From: Tabrizicola fusiformis
Lineage (GTDB): Bacteria; Pseudomonadota; Alphaproteobacteria; Rhodobacterales; Rhodobacteraceae
Reading direction: 5' to 3'
NCBI RefSeq assembly: GCF_013328815.1
Contig: NZ_JABUHN010000020.1
Location: forward strand, 1-40,735
Length of the DNA: 40,735 bases
The position numbers and the translations under genes were made by a program. Below are positions 7,364 through 15,421 of the stretch, piece after piece. The notes beneath the pieces were generated by a model, which was given only the letters and a program-made list of their open reading frames with translations, did no database searches and was not told the DNA's origin. Position 1 is the stretch's first letter. The number at the start of each line of letters is the position of its first letter.

Positions 7364-8401
7364 ATGCGGTATCGCACTCTCGGCCCAAGCGGCCTTCTGG
7401 TCTCGGAACTCTGCCTCGGCACCATGACGTTTGGCGGGTCGGACGGCATGTGGGGCCAGATCGGCCAGTTGCAGCAGGAGGAGGCAGACGGGCTGGTCAA
7501 GGCGGCCATTGATGCCGGTATCAATTTCATCGACACCGCCAATGTCTATGCGGGCGGCGCGAGCGAGCGGATCCTGGGTCAGGCGATCCGCAATCTCGGC
7601 ATCCCGCGCGACGATGTGGTGATCGCGACCAAGGTGCTCGGCCCGATGGGCGATGGCCCGAATGCCCGGGGCGCCTCGCGCGCGCATATCATGACGCAGG
7701 CCAAGGCCAGCCTGTCGCGGTTGCAGATGGACCATATCGACCTCTACCAGATCCACGGCTTCGACCCGGTGACGCCGATTGCCGAGACGCTGGAAGCACT
7801 CGACACGCTCATCCGGCAGGGCCATGTCCGATATATCGGCCTGTCGAACTGGGCGGCCTGGCAGATCGTCAAGGCCATCGGCATTGCCGAGGCCCGCAAG
7901 CTGGCACCGATCCTGTCGCTTCAGGCCTATTACACGCTGGTCGGCCGCGACCTGGAGCGCGAGATCGCACCTATGCTGCGCGCCGAAGGCCTCGGGCTGA
8001 TGGTCTGGAGCCCGCTGGCCGGCGGCTTCCTGTCGGGCAAATACAGCACCGGCACCACCGCAAATGACGGTCGCCGGGCGAGCTTCAACTTTCCGCCCGT
8101 TGATCTGGATCGGGGCGATGCGGCGATTTCGCTGATGCGTGAGATCGCCTCTGCCAAGGGCGTCTCAGTGGCGCAGGTGGCCCTCGCCTGGTTGCTGCAC
8201 CAGCCTGTGGTGACCAGCGTGATCGTCGGCGCCAAACGGATCGAGCAGTTGCAGGACAATATCCGTTCGACCGAAGTCGCCCTATCCACCGAGGACCTGG
8301 CCGCACTCGACGCGGTGACGAAACTGCCGCCCGAATATCCCGGCTGGATGCTGGAACGGCAGTCTCAGTATCGGGCACCCTTCGCCCCGCAGAAGGGCTG
8401 A
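7364..8401 (+). CDS. aldo/keto reductase
   Basis: The 345-residue NAD(P)H-dependent oxidoreductase reduces or oxidises carbonyl compounds. The catalytic tetrad of the family is present: D57 (FIDTANVY), Y62, K90 (VVIATKV) and H131 (LYQIHGFD). The C-terminal coenzyme motif SVIVGAKRIEQLQDNI is also seen. ATG 7364 follows GAAAGGA; the longer frame upstream lacks a ribosome site. It is divergent from an AraC regulator and followed by a strong hairpin. The physiological substrate cannot be read from the sequence. Confidence 0.9.
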   Translation: MRYRTLGPSGLLVSELCLGTMTFGGSDGMWGQIGQLQQEEADGLVKAAIDAGINFIDTANVYAGGASERILGQAIRNLGIPRDDVVIATKVLGPMGDGPNARGASRAHIMTQAKASLSRLQMDHIDLYQIHGFDPVTPIAETLEALDTLIRQGHVRYIGLSNWAAWQIVKAIGIAEARKLAPILSLQAYYTLVGRDLEREIAPMLRAEGLGLMVWSPLAGGFLSGKYSTGTTANDGRRASFNFPPVDLDRGDAAISLMREIASAKGVSVAQVALAWLLHQPVVTSVIVGAKRIEQLQDNIRSTEVALSTEDLAALDAVTKLPPEYPGWMLERQSQYRAPFAPQKG

Positions 8402-8413
8402 TATCCGCATATC

Positions 8414-8437
8414 GCCCCGCCGCATCTGTGGCGGGGC
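8414..8437 (+). terminator. hairpin after the aldo/keto reductase gene
   Basis: GCCCCGCC (8414-8421) pairs with GGCGGGGC (8430-8437) around an 8-base loop, 13 bases after the stop. The following tract is only partly T-rich. Confidence 0.6.
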
Positions 8438-8517
8438 GGCTGTAGTATTCCGCTAACACCCGCGGCACCGCCCCCTGCCCTATCCTCCCAGCACCGTCAG
8501 CAAAGGGAGGATGCGAG

Positions 8518-9075
8518 ATGGCGAAGATCCTGATGATCACCGGCGATTTCACCGAAGACTATGAAACAATGGTCCCGTTCCAGACGTTGCTGGCCTGCGG
8601 CCACAGCGTCGATGCGGTTTGCCCGGGCAAAAAGGCGGGCGACACGGTCAAGACCGCGATCCATGATTTCGAGGGCGATCAGACCTATTCCGAGAAGCCC
8701 GGCCACAATTTCGCGCTGAACGCCGATTTCGACGGCGCAGATGCTGCAAGCTATGATGCGTTGGTGGTGCCCGGTGGCCGTGCGCCGGAATATCTGCGGC
8801 TGAACCCGGAGGTTCTGGCCAAGGTCCGGCATTTCTTCGAAGCGAACAAACCCGTCGCGGCGATCTGCCACGGCGCACAACTTCTGGCCGCCGCCGGAGT
8901 TCTCGAGGGCCGCACCTGTTCGGCCTATCCGGCCTGCGCCTATGAAGTCACCGCATCAGGCGGCACCTTCGCCGATATTGCGGTGACAGAAGCCGTCACC
9001 GATGGCAATCTGGTGACAGCGCCCGCCTGGCCTGCGCATCCCGCCTGGCTGAAACAGTTCATGACGATCCTCTGA
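8518..9075 (+). CDS. DJ-1/PfpI family glutamine amidotransferase-like protein
   Basis: The 185-residue protein has the flavodoxin-like fold of the DJ-1/PfpI group. The nucleophile elbow [10 protein letters not shown] places C117 followed by H118, and there is an N-terminal acidic residue at E14 (DFTEDYE). [15 protein letters not shown] is the usual strand-loop before it. Members act as peptidases, glyoxalases or stress chaperones. AAGGGAGG lies 5-12 bases before ATG 8518. It is followed after 25 bases by the ribbon-helix-helix gene, so the two are probably cotranscribed. Confidence 0.88.
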   Translation: MAKILMITGDFTEDYETMVPFQTLLACGHSVDAVCPGKKAGDTVKTAIHDFEGDQTYSEKPGHNFALNADFDGADAASYDALVVPGGRAPEYLRLNPEVLAKVRHFFEANKPVAAICHGAQLLAAAGVLEGRTCSAYPACAYEVTASGGTFADIAVTEAVTDGNLVTAPAWPAHPAWLKQFMTIL

Positions 9076-9100
9076 CTTGGGCGAGAAGGGAGGCCCCGCG

Positions 9101-9463
9101 ATGTGCGAACTCTTCATCAAGGCCGATGCCGAACAGTGGCAAAGCCGCACCCACAGCTTGCGCATCGACGGGGTCGCCACCTCGATCCGGATCGAGAACC
9201 ATTTCTGGGACACCCTGACCGAAATCGGGGCGCGCGACGGGATGACTGTCGCGCAACTCATCACTCGGCTCTGGCATGAGGCGATGGATGCCGATCACGA
9301 CCTCGGCAATTTCACCTCGTTCCTGCGGGTCTGTTGCAACCGCTATCATGCGCTGATCGCTGCGGGTGAGATCTCGACGGATCTTTCGGTGCCAATCGCG
9401 AGCCATCCGGCCCGTGAGATCCTCGCGCGTGAGACTGCCCGTCGTAACCTGCGGGTAAACTGA
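9101..9463 (+). CDS. ribbon-helix-helix domain protein
   Basis: The 120-residue protein begins MCELFIKADAEQWQSRTHSLRIDGVATSIRIENHFWDTL. It contains a ribbon-helix-helix-like segment (SLRIDGVATSIRIENHFWDTLTEIGARDGMTVAQLITRL). A conserved end (GNFTSFLRVCCNRY) and a basic tail follow. This matches the RHH_4-type proteins common in alphaproteobacteria. ATG 9101 has GGGAGG upstream; an earlier TTG is possible but weaker. Role unknown, likely DNA-binding. Confidence 0.75.
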   Translation: MCELFIKADAEQWQSRTHSLRIDGVATSIRIENHFWDTLTEIGARDGMTVAQLITRLWHEAMDADHDLGNFTSFLRVCCNRYHALIAAGEISTDLSVPIASHPAREILARETARRNLRVN

Positions 9464-9551
9464 GGGGCGCTTGCTCCGACAGCACCATGCGTCGATACGG
9501 CAGCGAGCGGGTATCCGGGCACGATCTCGCGACTTGCAAAATCCACGATGC

Positions 9552-9646
9552 GTCGATAGAAGTGGAATAAATCGACACGATATCCATACCTGTCGATAGC
9601 ATCGACACATCAGCTTTGTATGTCGATCAGAACTCAGGTGATCGAC
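9552..9646 (+). promoter_or_regulatory. symmetrical array of GTCGAT/ATCGAC repeats before the Fic gene
   Basis: Half-sites GTCGAT lie at 9552, 9592 and 9622, and ATCGAC at 9571, 9601 and 9641. They form three inverted pairs centred on 9564, 9599 and 9634, exactly 35 bases apart; the middle one is the perfect palindrome TGTCGATAGCATCGACA (9591-9607). One more GTCGAT is at 9491. The last site ends right before ATG 9647. This is a convincing operator array, possibly read by the Fic protein's own C-terminal domain (inference). Confidence 0.7.
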
Positions 9647-10735
9647 ATGGCCTTCCATCCCGACCGTCCCTTCAATGACCTCCCTGCGCTTCCACCAAAG
9701 CAGGACATCGAGACCAAAGCGGTCCTGAAAGCCTGTATCGCGGCGCGCGCGGCATTGGCTGAACTGCGAGTCTCCGGCCAGATCATCCCCAATCAGGCCG
9801 TGCTCATCAACTCAATCCCGCTGCTTGAAGCGCAGGCGAGTTCGGAGATCGAGAATATCGTCACGACCACCGACCGCCTGTTCCGCTTTGCCAATGATAC
9901 CGGCGGACAGGCCGACCCTGCGACCAAGGAGGCGTTGCGTTATCGCACGGCCTTACACCGGGGGTTCGGCATGCTGGAGCAGCGCCCGCTCTCGTCAGCC
10001 ATCGCGGTCGAAGTCTGCCGCACGATCAAGGGAGTTGCGCTCGACATCCGCAATACACCCGGCACCGCCCTGATGAACGACACCACCGGCGCCGTGATCT
10101 ACACCCCGCCCGAAGGCGAAGACCTGCTGCGCGCCAAGCTCGCCAACTGGGAACGCTATATCCACGAGGCCGAGGAGATCGATCCGCTGATCCGCCTGGC
10201 CGTGATGCACTATCAGTTCGAGGCGATCCATCCCTTCATCGACGGCAACGGTCGGACCGGGCGCGTACTGAACCTGCTCTATCTGGTCGACAAGGGGCTG
10301 CTGGATATCCCGGTGCTGTACCTCAGCCGTCACATCATCCAGAACAAGGCCAGCTATTATCGGTATCTCCTTGAGGTCACCACACAGGGTGCCTGGGAAC
10401 AATGGCTGCTGTTCATGCTGGAGGCGGTCCGCACAACGGCGGAATGGACAACCGGCAGGATCAGGGCGATCCGTGACCTTCTGGAACAGACGGCGGCACA
10501 GCTGCGCCAGAGTCAGCCGAAGATCTATTCACGGGAACTGGTCGAACTGATCTTCGTGAACCCCTATTGCCGGATCAGCGATCTGGTCGATTCCGGCGTC
10601 GCCAAACGCCAGACAGCCGCCGTCTATCTCAAGGCGATGGTTTCTGAAGGGCTTCTGGAAGAGGTCAAGATCGGGCGCGAGAACCTCTATATCAATCCTG
10701 CATTGCTGGCATTGCTGTCAGAGCCGCAACGATAG
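9647..10735 (+). CDS. Fic family protein with N-terminal inhibitory helix
   Basis: The 362-residue protein should transfer AMP (or another nucleotide part) to hydroxyl groups of target proteins. The Fic motif HPFIDGNGRTGR lies at 195-206, with catalytic H195. The inhibitory motif S/T-x3-E-G/N is present as SSEIEN (65-70), upstream of the Fic core, as in class II Fic proteins, so the enzyme carries its own brake. The C-terminal 90 residues look like a winged helix (ISDLVDSGVAKRQTAAVYLKAMVSEGLLEE). ATG 9647 is preferred over ATG 9620, which would sit within the operator array. Confidence 0.9.
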   Translation: MAFHPDRPFNDLPALPPKQDIETKAVLKACIAARAALAELRVSGQIIPNQAVLINSIPLLEAQASSEIENIVTTTDRLFRFANDTGGQADPATKEALRYRTALHRGFGMLEQRPLSSAIAVEVCRTIKGVALDIRNTPGTALMNDTTGAVIYTPPEGEDLLRAKLANWERYIHEAEEIDPLIRLAVMHYQFEAIHPFIDGNGRTGRVLNLLYLVDKGLLDIPVLYLSRHIIQNKASYYRYLLEVTTQGAWEQWLLFMLEAVRTTAEWTTGRIRAIRDLLEQTAAQLRQSQPKIYSRELVELIFVNPYCRISDLVDSGVAKRQTAAVYLKAMVSEGLLEEVKIGRENLYINPALLALLSEPQR

Positions 10736-10903
10736 CCCGACCCTGGCGTCTCGTTGCGGCGCCACTCGCCTCGACCCGCGATGCGGCGGAGTATCGCCGC
10801 AATAGGCCTGAGGGCCTGCGTGAGGATGCCTTTTCAGCGTGGAATGTCTTACCTCTGTGCCTTGCAGACCTCATGCAGGTCGAGGCACTGAAGGGATCCG
10901 GTC

Positions 10904-11575
10904 ATGCTGCCATACCGCCGCCTCGTCATCGGCTTCGGCGCTCTTGTGCTTGCCCTGTTGGTGGCCTCCTTATGGCGCAGCCCTGCCCCCTCTATGCCGG
11001 CCATCCCCGACACGGCGGCAATCACGCCGCAGGTCTTCTCGCAGTTGGCTGCTCATCTCGAGGGCCAGCGCCCGGCCGAGCGCGACAGGCTGCTCGACGC
11101 GTTGCAGGCTGCGATCAACCGCGATCCCGCTCAGATGATCGACGCGCTGGACCAGAGCGGCGGCGCAGCACTCAAGGCCTATACGATTGCTATGGTTGCC
11201 GCAGATAGAGCCGACACTCTCGGCAGACAGGCATATCTCGTGCTGAGGGGCGGCGACCCGCAGGCTTCGCCCCTGACCGCACTTGCTGTATCGGAGAGCC
11301 GGGATGGCGGGTTGTGGTATCCGCTGGCCGATGCGGCGGGCACATTCATCGGCGAAGTCGGCGCGGCGCTTGCGCAGGCGTCCGAACGCGAGGCCGGGTT
11401 TCTGACCCTCGCCACCGCACTGCAAACCGAGCCGCCGCATGACCAGGGCCGCCTTTATCAATGGCTGTTTGACGCGGCGACAATCCATGACGGTATCCGG
11501 CTGCAATCAGGCGCACTCCAAGCCTTCGGTCTTTCCTATGACAAGGCCACGCAAGACAGCGTGCTGATGCGCTGA
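10904..11575 (+). CDS. hypothetical membrane-anchored protein, 223 aa
   Basis: A basic N-terminus and one hydrophobic segment (about residues 7-25, LVIGFGALVLALLVASLW) suggest a membrane anchor or uncleaved signal, with the rest in the periplasm. The remaining part is alanine- and leucine-rich, with no motif I recognise. ATG 10904 follows GAAGG. It is the first gene of a likely three-gene operon with two exported proteins; the gap to the next is 11 bases. Confidence 0.75.
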   Translation: MLPYRRLVIGFGALVLALLVASLWRSPAPSMPAIPDTAAITPQVFSQLAAHLEGQRPAERDRLLDALQAAINRDPAQMIDALDQSGGAALKAYTIAMVAADRADTLGRQAYLVLRGGDPQASPLTALAVSESRDGGLWYPLADAAGTFIGEVGAALAQASEREAGFLTLATALQTEPPHDQGRLYQWLFDAATIHDGIRLQSGALQAFGLSYDKATQDSVLMR

Positions 11576-11586
11576 GAGGAAAAAGC

Positions 11587-12027
11587 ATGAAACATCTTCT
11601 GCCCCTGACCGCCTGCGCATTGATCGCATCGACCGCAACGGCACTCGCCCAAGGCAACCTGCCCCTTGGCGATTGGGAGGTCACCGCCGTCCGGTTGCAG
11701 GATCCTTCGCAAAGGATCACCGCGATTGTCGAAGACGATCCCAGCTATATGGGGGTGGTTCTGTCCATCACAGACGAGTCCATGATCTGGCGACCGAACG
11801 GATCAGTGCCGGCAAATACTGCGCTTGAGGATTGCCCCGGGCCGATCATCCTGCCCGCGGCCGAGACGCCCGACCCGATCCATGTCGCACCCGGAGCATT
11901 GGCCGTGCTGTGCGGCGATGGACAGGCCTGGGGACCGGGGACGGTCTATCTGTCAACTGCGCCGGGCGTCATGGAACTCTGGTGGTTCGACCAGGCGCTT
12001 CTGACGCTGGAACGTGTTTCGAAATGA
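11587..12027 (+). CDS. exported hypothetical protein, 146 aa
   Basis: There is a clear cleavable signal peptide (MKHLLPLTACALIASTATALAQ, cleavage about residue 21-22). The mature part is a small acidic beta-rich domain with two cysteines (DCPGP and VLCGDG) that could form a disulphide. The GAGAGGAAAAA ribosome site is good. The stop overlaps the next gene's ATG by 4 bases (ATGA at 12024-12027), implying coupled translation. No family recognised. Confidence 0.78.
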   Translation: MKHLLPLTACALIASTATALAQGNLPLGDWEVTAVRLQDPSQRITAIVEDDPSYMGVVLSITDESMIWRPNGSVPANTALEDCPGPIILPAAETPDPIHVAPGALAVLCGDGQAWGPGTVYLSTAPGVMELWWFDQALLTLERVSK

Positions 12028-13259
12028 TCGCTCGAGCCATGCGGCACCTGTGTCTCTGGCTCTGTCTTCTCGGCAGCCCCGCCCTGGCCGAGGAGATCCG
12101 GATTGACGGTGCCAGCCTGAATTTGCCTGCGGGCTGGGATCTTTCGGCCGATGGCACAACCCGGCAATTGACCCGCAGCTTTCCCGAGGCCGCGGATGAG
12201 CGCGGTTCGGGCATGGCGACCATTGTCATCCTTGGCCCGTTCAATGAGGCCGGGGTAGCTTTCGACACGAACTTTCTGACCGTGGTCCGCAGCGGCCTGC
12301 CTGACCTTGCAACGGAAGACCCCGATACTGCCGAGCAAGGCGTCACAACCTCTGGCCAGGGCATCCGCGTTGATGCGCGCTGCTGCACCCGCCGCGATGG
12401 GGTCAGCTTTGCCCAGACACTGGTCGGTATCCATGATGACCGGCGACAGATGTTTCTGATGCTGGTGACTGGCGGCCTGCGCGGCATCAACCGCGAGGCG
12501 GCCGAAGCAGATTTCTCGGGGCTGGTGCGGTCGCTGAAGCTGAACCCCGGCGATGAGGGTTTTGCTCTGATCCCGGCACCGGGCGATGGCGGGCTGGAGG
12601 GCGTCTACACCCATCTCAGTTCCGGTCTTCAGATCAATGTCTTCGGCGGCATGGATTTCGTGTCGGAAAGCGAGATCCTCGTCTTTGACCGCCGCGGCAG
12701 ATTCAGCACGGAACTGCCCACCGGCGGGCGCACGGTGTCGGAATATTGCGTCGATGACCCACTTCCCTGTGGTCTCTATTCCGTGGCGGGTGATCGCATC
12801 ACCCTGCGCAGCGTCGCCAATGCCTATGGTCTTCTCGAGGAAGAGGTTCTGCCCTTCGCCCCGGACGGAGATGATCTGCTGATCGACGGAGAGACCCATT
12901 TCCGCGTGCCGCCCTTTCCCGCCGGAACGACCCTGAACGGCACATGGACCCATCTTTGGGCCGCCAGCGGCAATGGGATCGGATCCTCGACCAGCATGGC
13001 GAGCCAGCGCAGTCTGACGCTGCGGCCCGACGGCACATTCAGTCGCGAAGGCTGGTTCGGCGCAACCACGACATCCGAGACCGGCGGTGCAACCGTCTCG
13101 GGCGACCGGCCCGCCGAACGGGGTCGCTACGGCCTCGAGGACAATACCCTGACGCTTGAAGGAGATGACGGCACCATCCAGATGCTGAGCATCTTCGCCC
13201 CCGATATCGGTTCCGACGAACTTCTGGTCATCGATGGGCTGAATTTTCTGAAGGAATAG
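12024..13259 (+). CDS. exported hypothetical protein, 411 aa
   Basis: The start at 12024 overlaps the previous stop. The N-terminus MIARAMRHLCLWLCLLGSPALAEE is a signal peptide. The mature protein has an N-terminal domain of about 170 residues and two related C-terminal blocks, each beginning GVYTHL or GTWTHL. Each block runs on through RSLTLRPDGTFS-like or LVFDRRGRFS-like and GLYSVAGDRITL-like stretches (GRYGLEDNTLTLEGDDG in the second). The two blocks look like an internal repeat of a lipocalin-like or beta-barrel unit. It is the last gene of the operon. Function unknown. Confidence 0.78.
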   Translation: MIARAMRHLCLWLCLLGSPALAEEIRIDGASLNLPAGWDLSADGTTRQLTRSFPEAADERGSGMATIVILGPFNEAGVAFDTNFLTVVRSGLPDLATEDPDTAEQGVTTSGQGIRVDARCCTRRDGVSFAQTLVGIHDDRRQMFLMLVTGGLRGINREAAEADFSGLVRSLKLNPGDEGFALIPAPGDGGLEGVYTHLSSGLQINVFGGMDFVSESEILVFDRRGRFSTELPTGGRTVSEYCVDDPLPCGLYSVAGDRITLRSVANAYGLLEEEVLPFAPDGDDLLIDGETHFRVPPFPAGTTLNGTWTHLWAASGNGIGSSTSMASQRSLTLRPDGTFSREGWFGATTTSETGGATVSGDRPAERGRYGLEDNTLTLEGDDGTIQMLSIFAPDIGSDELLVIDGLNFLKE

Positions 13260-13457
13260 GACGGCGATCACGCAATAGAACTGGAGTACAGCTATGCTGC
13301 GCCCTCCGGCACAGCATCTGGCACGATGTTCTGGCGGCGGCCGTGTCAGGCATCCATTCAACACCCGGGGCAGTTCAAGGGCATCATTGATCAAATCCGA
13401 AGCCGGGGGCCTCTGCGAAAACTGCGGCGAACCCGCTTCACTTCTGGCAAAGTCGTG

Positions 13458-14009
13458 TTAGGTGAATTGATCGGTGTAGTAGCGCTCACCGCAGGTATCG
13501 CAGCGAAAGCAGGAGATCTCCGTCATCAATTCCGGCTCTCCTTCGCTCGCGAAGTCGCGCCCTCTTAGGGCCGGTCCCTGTTGCCAGTATCGGAGGGAAC
13601 TCTGTACCGCCACCAATGCGGCATGATCGGTTGGTGAACCAGTGAACACGCACCATGTGCCGCAGCATATCGGCCAATCAAAGCGCTGGAGGAAGAGCGG
13701 GATATCGGGGAGACGGTGGTAGGCGGCCAAGGCTGCCTTCGGATCGGTTGCGAAATGGGCGATGAGCCGACTAGCCTCGAAGTCGTCGTTCCGTTCGACC
13801 GCGCTGCTGTTGATGCAGTCTGCGCAAAGCTCGAACACTTCGGGGTCGGTGGTGGCGAGTTCGGGGTTGGCCGCGCGTGACGGATCGACGATCACGCCCG
13901 GATAGCCGAAGACAGGCACATCCGCTCGCTCACAATATTGGCACCGCGCGTCCGGGTCATCGATCACGCGTTCGGCTTTTTCGGCAACATGCTCAAACAA
14001 GCGGTTCAT
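13458..14009 (-). CDS. cysteine-rich, probably zinc-binding protein
   Basis: The 183-residue protein carries four cysteine pairs or knuckles: CQYC (23-26), CADC (62-65), CCGTWC near 115-120 and CFRCDTC near the C-terminus. FGYPGVIVDPSRAANPEL and WPICCGTWCVFTGSPTDHA are the other striking stretches. The layout recalls CbrC-like proteins, but I do not claim membership. ATG 14009 has AGGAG about 10 bases upstream. Function unknown. Confidence 0.7.
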   Translation of the reverse strand: MNRLFEHVAEKAERVIDDPDARCQYCERADVPVFGYPGVIVDPSRAANPELATTDPEVFELCADCINSSAVERNDDFEASRLIAHFATDPKAALAAYHRLPDIPLFLQRFDWPICCGTWCVFTGSPTDHAALVAVQSSLRYWQQGPALRGRDFASEGEPELMTEISCFRCDTCGERYYTDQFT

Positions 14010-14091
14010 CGCTGCTATACTCCTGCTTGCTCGGCAACAAGCTTTCGCTGAGCCCTTGCATGATATGTGATCTGCATGATGCGGACCATGC

Positions 14092-14527
14092 TCAGGTGAT
14101 ATGCTCCCGCACCCTCCAGGTACCGAGCCCTGCTGAACGCATCAGTTCATACCAAGGCTCTGCGTCCCGTAGTGTGAGCAAGGCCAGCCGCATTTCCAGA
14201 GGAAGGTAGAAATCATCACCCGCCCATAATTCGTGCCATCCGCCAATCACAGCGTCGATGTCATCGTGTGCGAGATGGCTGCTTTCAGCATAATAATCCT
14301 CATATGCCTCGGCCTGCGGCTCACCGGTTGCCTCGATATACTGGTGCCGTTCCAGCCCGAGCGACGCCAGTGGCATGGGCGAGAGCCCATGATCGCCACG
14401 CACGAGCGCCTCACGTGAATTGATATTCGTACCCTGGGGCCTCTCATCCTTGAGCCTCGCTCACAGGCAACCGCCATGCGATCTGGTTCCGAAGCCCCTT
14501 GACCGTTTCGTTGCCCGCGACCAACAT
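14092..14527 (-). pseudogene. hypothetical protein with a likely frameshift
   Basis: The frame ending at 14092 reads well as protein (GLSPMPLASLGLERHQYIEATGE, ELWAGDDFYLPLEMRLALLTLRDAEPWYELM). It can start only at GTG 14403, although the same frame stays protein-like back to a stop at 14461-14463 (ARLKDERPQGTNINSREALVRGDHG). A second frame from ATG 14527 gives MLVAGNETVKGLRNQIAWRLPVSEA just before that point. Joining them needs a one-base shift near 14460. I infer a single gene broken by a frameshift. Without the shift the product would be a 103-residue protein from GTG 14403. Confidence 0.5.
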
Positions 14528-14626
14528 TTCAGGCCAGATCCCGACCTCCTGCGTAGAAGATTGCGCAGGAACTCATCCCCTCGACGAGTACCGCGCCAGT
14601 TGCAAGTGTCACCAGGATGCCGGCGA

Positions 14627-15181
14627 TCACCCGAAGCGGCGGCCGGTCTCGGTGAAGGTGCAGTCGTTAGCAGCGATGGTCTCACCCGAGGACAGATAGT
14701 CGTATTCGCGCTCCAACTGGTGGTAGAGCCAACGGGCCAGATCGTGCAGTGCCTCGATCACCGCTTCTTCTGCGTCGGCCGTCATATCCTGATGCGATGC
14801 GCTGTACCGCGCCACCGAGATCGCCATGCCGTACTCGTGGTTATAGTGGCTTCGATGGCGGACATCGGCGCGCAATTGGTAGAAATTGCATCGCTGGGCC
14901 GTCTGCAGCGCATCGGCGATGCGGTGCAGTTCCGCGCCTTGCGGCGCGTACTCCCTGATCCGGCAAGGCGCGCCCTTCCGGTAAGAAAGGTATGCTTCGA
15001 AGCAAGCCCCGTCGCCTTGCGACCAGAAACCACTGAACCAGATGCAGGGGTCATGACGTGTGCCGCCGCCCATGAGGCGGGTGGGCCGGGTCCTGAGGTC
15101 AAGACCGAGGATTTCTGCGATGCGCTGGAAATCCTCATCGGCGGCGTCATACCAGCCGTGATCGAAGCCGCACTTGCGTTA
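14627..15181 (-). pseudogene. antitoxin-like stability protein, 5' end missing
   Basis: From ATG 15073 the protein is 148 aa. It contains CIWFSGFWSQGDGACFEAYLSY, ELHRIADALQ, LRADVRHRSHYNHEYGM and ALHDLARWLYHQLEREYDYLSS. I recall this pattern from proteins annotated as antitoxins of a plasmid stability system. The frame stays protein-like upstream (RKCGFDHGWYDAADEDFQRIAEILGLDLRTRP) until a TAA at 15179-15181, with no start codon. So the true N-terminus seems to have been lost. The shortened form from 15073 may or may not be made. The frameshifted gene downstream lies on the same strand and may be its partner (inference). Confidence 0.55.
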
Positions 15182-15421
15182 CTAGGTGCGGGCCCTGTCG
15201 ATTGCCCAATCGACCATCATCACCCGCCTGCGGCAGTTCGAGGATGATGTGAACGCCTGACGAGATGTTGCCGCACTCGGGCATCGACTGGTACAATAAA
15301 GCCGAAGCCACCGGCCTTTCGGCCAAGGCACAGGCAGCAGATGCGAAGAAGCGGTTACTCCCGACCCCTGCCTGACAGGGCCAGGAGGCGAGCCTGCCGC
15401 TCAGACCTTTGTCCTAGATGC
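15182..15421. other. junction region with short gene remnants
   Basis: No complete gene is seen. On the plus strand a frame ending at about 15249 reads as a C-terminus (SIAQSTIITRLRQFEDDVNA), and another (15267-15376) as MLPHSGIDWYNKAEATG followed by a lysine- and alanine-rich end. Together with the truncated antitoxin-like gene to the left, this suggests scrambled remnants between two modules. Confidence 0.35.

Noticed and set aside
11946..13394. 482-codon minus-strand frame
   Set aside because: It runs opposite two exported-protein genes with clear signal peptides and has no start signal or domain.
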